A DNA stretch of 5,265 nt from Prevotella sp. UBA3776 (GCA_002369515.1 DFFM01000009.1:1-5265), one strand, 5' to 3'; shown: positions 1 to 5,169, numbered from the stretch's first letter. A program made the numbers and translations. Notes: generated from the sequence alone by a model not told the origin.

Positions 1-38
1 AGAGGGGCGGGGAGATTCCGCGCTGGGTGTCGTGGAAA
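1..38. repeat. Partial G/C-rich repeat copy, cut by window start
   Basis: This stretch is the inner half of the G/C-rich repeat whose fuller copy follows at once. Bases 2-45 align with 68-111 at a 66-base offset with about five mismatches. Bases 1-25 are also the exact reverse complement of 5241-5265. The outer, C-rich arm that precedes this part in other copies would lie to the left of the window. No gene is visible here. Confidence 0.8.
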
Positions 39-217
39 TACAGACCCCACCCCCATCCCCTTCCCTTGAGGGGCGGGGAGATTCCGCGGAGGATGTCGGG
101 GAGATACAGACTACAAAAAATCCTTGAAGGAGAGATACTGCTACCGCCTTTCCTGCACAGATGCTCAGCGCGTTTCTCCCCTCCCTTCAAGGGGAGGGGA
201 TGGGGGTGGGGTCTGTA
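39..217. repeat. 179-bp inverted-repeat element with G-quadruplex-type arms
   Basis: A perfect 22-base inverted repeat forms the ends (39-60 and 196-217; it begins TACAGACCCC). Inside it, each arm is a smaller palindrome around CTTGAGGGG (64-73) or CCTTCAAGG (184-192). The right arm carries four G-runs of 4, 4, 5 and 4 (191-211) separated by 1-2 bases, which is the classic G-quadruplex pattern; the left arm carries the same on the minus strand. The central part (about 82-170) has no convincing ORF. The layout is like that of a MITE (a small non-autonomous element) or a REP-type intergenic repeat. No target-site duplication is obvious. Confidence 0.8.
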
Positions 218-225
218 ACTTACAC

Positions 226-392
226 CGTCCAAAAACTAGTCACCGCTCAAAAACTAATCATCGCCCAAAAACCAATCACAGCTTAAAACCCAATCATCGC
301 CCAATAAAACAATCACCATTCAAAACCCAATCATCGCCCAAAACCCAATCACCGCCCAATGACCCCACACACCGCCCAATGACTTTATTCAA
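226..392. repeat. Degenerate 18-bp tandem repeat, about nine units
   Basis: The array is made of units close to CGCCCAAAACCCAATCAC. Units start at 226, 244, 262, 280, 298, 317, 335, 353 and 373; most are 18 bases and a few are 19-20. Later units decay (AATGACCCCA, AATGACTTTA). One frame reads as a run of six-residue repeats (HRPKTN-like), but it lacks a plausible start context and continues from the G-rich repeat, so I read the array as a non-coding minisatellite. The region from 393 to about 495, up to the promoter, holds nothing else I can recognise. Confidence 0.8.
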
Positions 393-498
393 CATGCCCC
401 AATTTGTTAAATCAAACAATCCCATTGATTCCCTGCGTTCGGAGCTTGCGCCATTTTGTCATTAAGAAGCCTCAAATTAAGCGAAAAAGGGTTATTTT

Positions 499-530
499 TT
501 TCGTAAAGTCAGATTTTTGCACTATCTTTG
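499..530 (+). promoter_or_regulatory. Bacteroidetes-type promoter upstream of the Bax-inhibitor-1 gene
   Basis: TATCTTTG at 523-530 fits the Bacteroidetes -7 consensus TAnnTTTG. About 20 bases upstream, TTTC at 499-502 lies in a T-run and is one base from the -33 consensus TTTG. Transcription would begin near 535-538, leaving a leader of roughly 100 bases before the ATG at 635. Confidence 0.6.
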
Positions 531-538
531 CTGCGATT

Positions 539-598
539 ATGTGTGAGCCGGTGCAGCTGTGGAACCACATGCCCATGTGCGCCCGCGTGAACAAATAA
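539..598 (+). CDS. Possible 19-residue leader ORF
   Basis: ATG at 539 opens a 19-codon ORF ending at TAA 596-598, with product MCEPVQLWNHMPMCARVNK. It begins only a few bases after the predicted transcription start, so it could be read from an almost leaderless mRNA. It ends 36 bases before the Bax-inhibitor-1 start. The stretch is GC-rich like the coding regions, in contrast to the AT-rich flanks on both sides. It also contains the inverted repeat CACATG-CC-CATGTG (566-579). I do not recognise the peptide. It could be a regulatory leader or simply untranslated leader sequence that happens to be open. Confidence 0.25.
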   Translation: MCEPVQLWNHMPMCARVNK

Positions 599-634
599 TT
601 ATATTTAAAGCGAAACAAAACAAACCAATTGACT

Positions 635-1345
635 ATGGAAGAGAAAAAGTATTATGACATTGTTGACGAGAAGGAAGTGACAGGTGCCATGGACTTCCCT
701 GCGCTCATGCGCAAAGTATATGTGTGGATGACGCTTGCCCTGGTGATTACGGGCATGACTGCCTATGGCGTTTCCACCAGTCCAGCCATCCTGCAGGCCG
801 TCATGACCAACCAGGTGCTGTTCTGGGGGCTGATGATTGCCGAACTGGGGCTGGTGATGTGGATTTCTGCCGGCATCAACAAGTTGTCGCTCACATCGGC
901 CACGCTGCTGTTCATCCTCTATTCGGTCATCAACGGCGTTACCATGTCGTTCATATTCCTGGCCTACACCATGACATCCATTGCCAACGTGTTCTTCATC
1001 ACGGCAGGCACCTTCGCCGCCATGGCCTTCATCGGCTACACCACCAAGGCCGACCTCAGCTCCATGGGCAAGTATCTGCTCATGGCCCTCATCGGCATCA
1101 TCATTGCCGGCATTGTGAACATCTTTGTCAAGAGCAGCATGTTCGAACTGATACTGAGTGTGCTGGGTGTGCTCGTCTTCGTCGGCCTGACGGTCTATGA
1201 CACGCAGAAAATCAAGCAGATGCTGCAGTATCAGGACGGCGGCGAGGCTGCCCAGAAGGTGGCCCTGCTGGGTGCGCTGTCCCTCTATCTTGACTTCATC
1301 AACCTGTTCCTCTACCTGCTCCGCCTGTTCGGACGCAGAGAGTAG
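635..1345 (+). CDS. Bax inhibitor-1/YccA family membrane protein
   Basis: This 236-residue protein belongs to the Bax inhibitor-1 (BI-1/TMBIM, YccA/YbhL-like) family of inner-membrane proteins. Members studied in detail, such as BsYetJ, act as pH-sensitive calcium leak channels; the physiological role in Bacteroidales is not settled. About seven hydrophobic segments are visible (residues about 28-46, 62-79, 88-110, 116-135, 147-165, 169-188 and 210-230) after a charged N-terminal tail. The C-terminal LSLYLDFINLFLYLLRLFGR is a hallmark of the family. Asp189 (VYDTQK) and Asp220 (LYLDF) match the acidic pair tied to pH gating in BsYetJ. The length is usual for the family. I chose ATG 635 over an in-frame TTG two codons earlier because it has the normal A-rich leader. 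The gene is probably cotranscribed with the downstream lipoprotein gene; nothing suggests a shared function. Confidence 0.93.
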   Translation: MEEKKYYDIVDEKEVTGAMDFPALMRKVYVWMTLALVITGMTAYGVSTSPAILQAVMTNQVLFWGLMIAELGLVMWISAGINKLSLTSATLLFILYSVINGVTMSFIFLAYTMTSIANVFFITAGTFAAMAFIGYTTKADLSSMGKYLLMALIGIIIAGIVNIFVKSSMFELILSVLGVLVFVGLTVYDTQKIKQMLQYQDGGEAAQKVALLGALSLYLDFINLFLYLLRLFGRRE

Positions 1346-1352
1346 GGGCAGT

Positions 1353-1380
1353 GCCTCGCCCCGCCCCGCTTGGGGGAGGC
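1353..1380. repeat. G/C-rich palindrome between the Bax-inhibitor-1 and lipoprotein genes
   Basis: GCCTC at 1353-1357 pairs with GAGGC at 1376-1380, and the intervening GCCCC and GGGGG runs pair inside, with CGCTTGG at the tip. A further TGGGGC follows at 1381-1386. It starts eight bases after the stop codon of the upstream gene and lacks a T-run, so it is not a classic terminator. Its composition and CTTGGGG centre resemble the other G/C palindromes in this window, so it is probably a short member of that family. It could also stabilise the mRNA 3' end. Confidence 0.6.
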
Positions 1381-1430
1381 TGGGGCATGAGAACTGTGCA
1401 ACACTACAAATGGAAACAAAACAATCACCA

Positions 1431-2069
1431 ATGAAGAAACTAAGCACTTTGGCAGTGGCCGCATGTATGATGCTGGCCGGCTGCGGTACCATGGGAACGG
1501 GTGCCAACGGCACGAACGGTGCCAACATTCTGGGCGACATCCTCGGAGCCATCACCAACGGTTCGGGCGTCATCAATGCCATCACCAGTGTCATCGGACT
1601 TGACAAACTGACCGCCCAGCAACTGGTGGGCACATGGACCTACAGCGGACCGGGCTGCGCCTTCACCAGCGAGAAACTGCTGGCCAAAGCCGGCGGCGAG
1701 GTGGCTGCCGTGCAGATTGAGCAGAAACTGTTGCCCACCTATCAGCAGCTGGGATTCTCGGCCAGCAACACGGTCATCACTTTTAACAACGACGGCACGT
1801 TCGCCTCGAAAATCGACGGCCATCCCTTCAGCGGCACCTACGTCTTCGACGAGGCCAACTGCAAGATTACGCTCAAGGGCATGCTCCTCTCGGTCAACTG
1901 CTATGCCAAGCGCGAGGCCAACGGCATCAGCATCCTGTTCGAGGCGAAGAAACTGCTGACGCTCATACAGACCATGTCGGCGCTGAGCGGCAATGCCAAC
2001 CTCGAGACCATCGGCGAGCTGAGCAAGAGCTACGACGGTGTGCGACTGGGCTTCGACATGAAGCGATAA
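1431..2069 (+). CDS. DUF4923-family lipoprotein
   Basis: This 212-residue protein has a lipoprotein signal peptide: MKK, a hydrophobic core, then the lipobox LAGC with Cys18 as the lipidation site. It is therefore exported and anchored in a membrane. A Gly/Asn-rich stretch (about 19-45) follows. The rest matches my recollection of the Bacteroidales DUF4923 family: LVGTWTYSGPGC at 65-76, FNNDGTF at 118-124, FSGTYVF at 133-139, and KITLKGMLLSVNCYAKR near 145-161. The GTW and NNDGTF motifs resemble lipocalin-like beta-barrel lipoproteins, but no ligand or activity is known to me. Three cysteines (76, 144, 157) could form a disulfide. An in-frame ATG at 1410 would add METKQSP; I prefer 1431 because it gives a compact signal peptide with the usual MKK start. 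It lies 85 bases after the Bax-inhibitor-1 gene with no clear promoter between, and a strong terminator follows. Confidence 0.88.
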   Translation: MKKLSTLAVAACMMLAGCGTMGTGANGTNGANILGDILGAITNGSGVINAITSVIGLDKLTAQQLVGTWTYSGPGCAFTSEKLLAKAGGEVAAVQIEQKLLPTYQQLGFSASNTVITFNNDGTFASKIDGHPFSGTYVFDEANCKITLKGMLLSVNCYAKREANGISILFEAKKLLTLIQTMSALSGNANLETIGELSKSYDGVRLGFDMKR

Positions 2070-2089
2070 CCGTGTCCTCAGCGCATGAG

Positions 2090-2145
2090 GTCCTTCGGGA
2101 GTAGGGGAGCAGACTACTGCACCCATGCTCCCGAAGGACTTTTTT
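2090..2145 (+). terminator. Intrinsic terminator after the DUF4923 lipoprotein gene
   Basis: GTCCTTCGGGAG (2090-2101) pairs perfectly over 12 bases with CTCCCGAAGGAC (2128-2139), followed at once by six T (2140-2145). The 26-base loop folds again (GGGaGCAG/CTGCaCCC around ACTA, about 2105-2123), giving a long two-part hairpin. It lies 20 bases after the lipoprotein stop codon and separates the two transcription units. Confidence 0.9.
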
Positions 2146-2196
2146 GTGTTGGTTTGCATAAAAATGTAATCTCAGTTGAAAATAATTGCATATTTA

Positions 2197-2228
2197 TTTG
2201 CCCGTATGCAAAATATTGCATACTTTTG
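2197..2228 (+). promoter_or_regulatory. Bacteroidetes-type promoter of the argR operon
   Basis: TTTG at 2197-2200, a 20-base spacer, and TACTTTTG at 2221-2228 match the Bacteroidetes sigma consensus TTTG-N19-21-TAnnTTTG exactly. Transcription would start near 2234, giving a leader of about 22 bases before the argR ATG at 2257. This also rules out the longer argR reading frame that opens at 2176, upstream of the promoter. Confidence 0.85.
2205..2222. promoter_or_regulatory. Probable ArgR operator (ARG-box-like palindrome)
   Basis: TATGCAA-AATA-TTGCATA is an 18-base palindrome with perfect 7-base arms. It fills most of the promoter spacer and touches the -7 box, which is an ideal place for repression. 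The half-site TTGCATA recurs at 2186-2192 and 2154-2160, spaced 30-32 bases apart (about three helical turns). 18 bases is the known ARG box length, although the E. coli consensus has different arm bases. Assignment to ArgR is inferred from its position just ahead of argR. Confidence 0.65.
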
Positions 2229-2256
2229 CAGGCGGAAAGTAATAAATATACAAACT

Positions 2257-2733
2257 ATGAAGGTTAAAAACAACAGAATGGAGGCTCTGAAGATGCTCAT
2301 TTCGAGCATGGAGCTGGGAAGCCAGGAAGAGGTGCTGCAGGCCCTGGAGAAGGAAGGTTACAAACTGACGCAGGCCACGCTCAGCCGCGACCTGAAACAG
2401 CTGAAAGTGGCCAAGGCAGCCTCGATGAACGGGAAGTACGTCTATGTGCTGCCCAACGAAACCATGTACAAGCGCATCAGCAAACCGCGCTCGGCCAACG
2501 AGATGTTGCAAACCTCGGGGTTCGTTTCCATCAACTTCTCGGGCAACATGGGCGTCATCAAGACAAGGCCGGGATATGCCAGCAGCATCGCCTACAACAT
2601 TGACGACAGCGACATTCCCGAAATCATTGGCACCATAGCCGGCGACGACACCATCTTCATCGTCATCAAGGAGGGCGCCGCCTACGAAGATGTCATCGAC
2701 GGGCTGAGCATGGTGATTCCCAACATCAAGTGA
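2257..2733 (+). CDS. argR: Arginine repressor ArgR
   Basis: This 158-residue protein is the arginine-responsive DNA-binding regulator of arginine metabolism, normally a hexamer that binds ARG boxes with arginine as corepressor. The N-terminal winged helix-turn-helix contains TQATLSRDLKQL (38-49), the family recognition helix with its Ser-Arg pair. The C-terminal oligomerisation and arginine-binding domain contains GTIAGDDT (125-132), whose Asp130 and Asp131 correspond to the arginine-contacting aspartates. The length is normal. I chose ATG 2257 because it lies about 22 bases after the predicted transcription start in an A-rich leader. It heads a likely operon with the GNAT gene and argG, an arrangement common in Bacteroidales. 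The palindrome over its promoter suggests autoregulation. Confidence 0.95.
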   Translation: MKVKNNRMEALKMLISSMELGSQEEVLQALEKEGYKLTQATLSRDLKQLKVAKAASMNGKYVYVLPNETMYKRISKPRSANEMLQTSGFVSINFSGNMGVIKTRPGYASSIAYNIDDSDIPEIIGTIAGDDTIFIVIKEGAAYEDVIDGLSMVIPNIK

Positions 2734-2764
2734 GCCAAAAGCAAGTTTTCTTTTAAAAAAGCAG

Positions 2765-2786
2765 GGGCTGCAAATCAAGCCCTTTT
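2765..2786 (+). terminator. Weak hairpin plus T4 between argR and the GNAT gene
   Basis: GGGCT (2765-2769) and AGCCC (2778-2782) can form a five-pair stem with an eight-base loop, followed by TTTT (2783-2786). It lies 32 bases after the argR stop and 30 bases before the GNAT start. No new promoter is visible downstream, so it would be a leaky terminator that lowers downstream expression, or it may have no role. Confidence 0.3.
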
Positions 2787-2816
2787 CACCACAATCATCT
2801 GACAGATAAACAGAAA

Positions 2817-3827
2817 ATGGAAGAAATACAGGTTGTAGTTGCCGACGCATCGCACGAAAAATACGTCGATACAATCCTTCAGACCATAGCCGATGCCGCC
2901 AAGGTGCGAGGAACGGGCATCGCCAAGCGTACACACGAATACCTCACCACCAAAATGCGCGAAGCAAAGGCGGTCATCGCCCTGCAGGGCGAAAGGTTTG
3001 CCGGGTTCAGCTACATAGAGACGTGGGGCAACAAACAGTATGTCACCACCTCGGGACTCATTGTCCATCCCGACTTCCGAGGCATGGGCGTGGCCAAGAA
3101 AATCAAGGACATGACCTTCACCCTGGCCCGCACACGCTGGCCACATGCCAAGATATTCTCGCTCACCAGCGGAGCTGCCGTCATGACCATGAACACCCAG
3201 TTGGGCTACCAACCCGTCACCTTTGCCGACCTCACCGACGACGAAGCGTTCTGGCGCGGCTGCGAAGGCTGCGTCAATGTGGATGTGCTCCACCGAACGG
3301 GCCGCAAGTATTGCATTTGCACCGCCATGCTCTACGACCCCACCGAGCACCTGCCCGCCAAGATTCCCGACGAGGTGATCGAGAGAATAAAGAAGCTGGA
3401 GAGCCCCTCCCGTCCCCCCCTGGGGGGGGAGAGTGGCCCGCGGAAGGATTTTCAGACGGCAGATCCATTGCTATATACGAAGTTAAGAGAATTTGCAGCA
3501 GAAAACAGAAAAAACCAGACAGAGGCCGAATCTGTTCTATGGCGTTTCCTTCAAAGGAAACAATTAGGCGCTACATTCAGAAGACAACACATAATTGGGG
3601 ATTTCATAGCCGATTTTTCGTGCATTCCTCTGAAGTTGGTTGTTGAGGTTGATGGGAAATATCATCAACTGCCTGAAAAAATGGTAAGCGACGAAGAAAG
3701 AACCTCATGGCTGGAGTCCAATGGTTTTACCGTACTCAGGTTTACGAATGAACAGGTTCTTCAAGACACAAACTATACTATAAATAAAATAAAAGATACA
3801 ATATGGACACTTCAAGCAAAACAGTGA
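2817..3827 (+). CDS. GNAT N-acyltransferase fused to a C-terminal DUF559 nuclease domain
   Basis: This 336-residue protein has two unrelated parts. Residues 1 to about 195 are a GNAT acyltransferase with the acyl-CoA-binding motif A, GLIVHPDFRGMGVAKKI (R88-G89-x-G91-x-A93). A gene of this kind commonly sits between argR and argG in Bacteroidales. It may acylate glutamate (acetyl or succinyl) at the first arginine step, but that is inferred from context. Residues 196-206 (SPSRPPLGGES) are encoded by a G/C palindrome. Residues about 212-332 are a DUF559 (Vsr-like, PD-(D/E)XK-type) domain with the key residues visible: TEAE (235-238), FRRQHIIGDFIADF with Asp266, VVEVDGKYH with Glu277, Asp279 and His283, then RFTNEQV. 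There is no ATG near the start of the DUF559 part, so it is made only as a fusion unless a rare start is used. The DUF559 part is AT-richer than its surroundings. The last 25 bases overlap argG. Confidence 0.9.
   Translation: MEEIQVVVADASHEKYVDTILQTIADAAKVRGTGIAKRTHEYLTTKMREAKAVIALQGERFAGFSYIETWGNKQYVTTSGLIVHPDFRGMGVAKKIKDMTFTLARTRWPHAKIFSLTSGAAVMTMNTQLGYQPVTFADLTDDEAFWRGCEGCVNVDVLHRTGRKYCICTAMLYDPTEHLPAKIPDEVIERIKKLESPSRPPLGGESGPRKDFQTADPLLYTKLREFAAENRKNQTEAESVLWRFLQRKQLGATFRRQHIIGDFIADFSCIPLKLVVEVDGKYHQLPEKMVSDEERTSWLESNGFTVLRFTNEQVLQDTNYTINKIKDTIWTLQAKQ
3403..3435. repeat. Left G/C palindrome of the DUF559 cassette
   Basis: GCCCCTCC at 3403-3410 is followed by CGT and a C7-T-G8 core (3414-3429), then AGAGTGG. 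The core is a near-perfect palindrome. It is read in frame as SPSRPPLGGES at the junction of the GNAT and DUF559 parts. Its outer sequence is repeated in reverse orientation at 3861-3889. Confidence 0.85.
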
Positions 3828-5080
3828 ATAACGAACAAAACGTAAAGCAGGCGCAGTCTGTTCCCCCCCTGGGGGGGGGCAGGAGGGGCCGCGTAGTAGT
3901 AGCCTTTTCTGGTGGACTAGACACCAGCTACACCGTAATGAAACTCACCCAGGACGGATGGGACGTTTATGCCGCTTGTGCCAACACGGGCGGATTCAGC
4001 GAAGAACAACTTCGACAGAACGAGGAAAACGCCTACAAGTTGGGCGCAGTGAAATACGTGACGCTCGACGTCACCCACGAGTATTACGAGAAGTCGCTCA
4101 AATACATGATCTTCGGCAATGTGCTCCGCAACAACTGCTACCCCATCAGCGTCAGCTCTGAGCGCATCTTCCAGGCCATTGCCATCGCCCGTTATGCCAA
4201 CGAAATAGGGGCCGACGCCATCGCCCACGGCTCCACGGGGGCCGGCAACGACCAGATACGCTTCGACATGACCTTCCTCGTCATGGCGCCGGGCGTGGAA
4301 ATCATCACCCTCACACGCGACCAAAAGCTCACCCGCAAGGAGGAGGTGGACTATCTCAACGAACACGGATTCTACGCCGATTTCACCAAGCTGAAATACT
4401 CCTACAACGTGGGCATCTGGGGCACCAGCATCTGTGGCGGCGAACTGCTCGACCCCACGCAGGGACTGCCCGAAGAGGCCTACCTGAAGCACGTCACGGC
4501 CAGCGAGCAGGAGCAACTGCTGAAAATCACCTTCGACAAGGGCGAAATCGTGGCGGTCAACGGCCAGCCCTTCGACGACCGCGTGAAGGCCATTCAGCGA
4601 ATCGAGGAAATAGGCGCTTCCTACGCCATCGGACGTGACGCCAACGTGGGCGACACCATCATCGGCATCAAGGGGCGCGTGGGATTCGAGGCCGCTGCAC
4701 CCAAACTCATCATCGAGGCGCACCGACTGCTGGAGAAATCGACCCTGTCAAAGTGGCAGCAGTACTGGAAAGACCAAGTGGCCAATTGGTACGGCATGTT
4801 CCTGCACGAGAGCCAGTACCTGGAGCCCGTCATGCCCGACATCGAGGCCATGCTCACCAGCTCGCAGCGCAACGTCACCGGAACGGCCATCCTCAAGCTG
4901 CGCCCCTACGGCTTTGAAACCGTGGGCATCGACTCGCCCAACGACCTCACCAAGTCGAAACTGGGCGAATACGGCGAAACGCAGACCGGATGGACTGCCG
5001 ACGAGGCCAAGGGATTCATCAAGGTCAGCTCCACCCCGCTGCGCGTCTATTACGGCATCCACAAGGACGAGAAACGCTGA
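3803..5080 (+). CDS. argG: Argininosuccinate synthase with repeat-encoded N-terminal extension
   Basis: This 425-residue enzyme joins citrulline and aspartate with ATP to form argininosuccinate, the next-to-last step of arginine synthesis, in the cytoplasm. The ATP pyrophosphatase P-loop is AFSGGLDTS (34-42); other family blocks are YPISVSSERIFQ (113-124), HGSTGAGNDQIRF (142-154) and GIWGTSICGGELLDPTQGLP (204-223). Normally only a few residues precede VVVAFSGG; here there are 30, including SVPPLGGGRRG (19-29) encoded by the right palindrome of the DUF559 cassette. ATG 3803 is chosen because it has an A-rich leader; the only other usual start in frame before the P-loop is GTG 3824, and no ATG, GTG or TTG follows the palindrome. 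The first 25 bases overlap the end of the GNAT-DUF559 ORF in another frame, so the two are probably translationally coupled. The catalytic part looks complete. Confidence 0.95.
   Translation: MDTSSKTVNNEQNVKQAQSVPPLGGGRRGRVVVAFSGGLDTSYTVMKLTQDGWDVYAACANTGGFSEEQLRQNEENAYKLGAVKYVTLDVTHEYYEKSLKYMIFGNVLRNNCYPISVSSERIFQAIAIARYANEIGADAIAHGSTGAGNDQIRFDMTFLVMAPGVEIITLTRDQKLTRKEEVDYLNEHGFYADFTKLKYSYNVGIWGTSICGGELLDPTQGLPEEAYLKHVTASEQEQLLKITFDKGEIVAVNGQPFDDRVKAIQRIEEIGASYAIGRDANVGDTIIGIKGRVGFEAAAPKLIIEAHRLLEKSTLSKWQQYWKDQVANWYGMFLHESQYLEPVMPDIEAMLTSSQRNVTGTAILKLRPYGFETVGIDSPNDLTKSKLGEYGETQTGWTADEAKGFIKVSSTPLRVYYGIHKDEKR
3861..3889. repeat. Right G/C palindrome, inside argG
   Basis: A C7-T-G9 core (3863-3879) is followed by CAGGAGGGGC. 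In reverse complement the outer part matches the left palindrome at 3403-3429, so the pair is inverted. It is read in frame in ArgG as VPPLGGGRRG, immediately before the start of the conserved protein. Confidence 0.85.
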
Positions 5081-5095
5081 AATTTTGCTCCTTCG

Positions 5096-5117
5096 GCACG
5101 GAGGCTTGTTTCCGTGC
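5096..5117 (+). other. Hairpin after argG, not a clear terminator
   Basis: GCACGGA (5096-5102) and TCCGTGC (5111-5117) form a seven-pair stem with an eight-base loop, 15 bases after the argG stop. No T-run follows, so it may be a mRNA 3'-end stabiliser or a Rho-type end. Transcription may continue into further arginine genes beyond the window. Confidence 0.4.
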
Positions 5118-5169
5118 TGGATGCTTCATGGAAGTAATTGTTTGAAAAACAACTTGGTATGAAAAAAGA

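Larger units (their letters stand above)
3403..3889 (+). mobile_element. Candidate DUF559 cassette bounded by inverted G/C palindromes
   Basis: GCCCCTCC with a C7-T-G8 core at the left end matches, as the reverse complement, the C7-T-G9 core and GGAGGGGC at the right end (3882-3889). This gives imperfect terminal inverted repeats around 487 bases. The interior encodes the DUF559 domain and is AT-richer: hand counts give 26/60 G+C at 3541-3600, 24/60 at 3601-3660 and 15/60 at 3781-3840, against 35/60 at 3181-3240 and 36/60 at 4141-4200. Neighbouring genes of conserved type lie directly on both sides. No target-site duplication is visible, and no transposase is encoded. Joining the flanks at these ends does not recreate an argG start, since an in-frame TAA (3388-3390) comes first; either the insertion lost native sequence or the right boundary lies elsewhere. 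That it is a mobile unit is inference. Confidence 0.6.

Noticed and set aside
226..392. CRISPR-like array
   Set aside because: The units are contiguous 18-mers with no unique spacers, and no cas genes are present.
124..465. 113-codon + strand open frame with HRPKTN-like repeats
   Set aside because: It is generated by the G-rich repeat and the 18-bp array. Units of 19 and 20 bases shift the repeat phase, so no constant peptide is kept.
566..579. CACATG-CC-CATGTG as an operator
   Set aside because: It is a short inverted repeat downstream of the promoter with no known regulator to assign; noted only within the leader ORF entry.
605..1633. Long minus-strand open frame (342 codons) opposite the Bax-inhibitor-1 and lipoprotein genes
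   Set aside because: It is antisense to two well-supported genes. Its product is His/Glu/Asp-rich low-complexity sequence typical of a GC-rich shadow frame and has no recognisable domain.
1440..2159. Minus-strand open frame (239 codons) opposite the lipoprotein gene
   Set aside because: Its start lies beyond the terminator hairpin of the + strand gene and the product shows no known motif.
2176..2256. Longer ArgR N-terminus from ATG 2176
   Set aside because: That start lies upstream of the predicted promoter and operator, and ATG 2257 gives the usual ArgR length.
3917..4723. Minus-strand open frame (268 codons) inside argG
   Set aside because: It lies wholly opposite conserved argG codons. 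It has no domain and no promoter, so it is a shadow frame.
5096..5117. Intrinsic terminator for argG
   Set aside because: The stem is sound but no T-run follows, so it is listed only as a hairpin.
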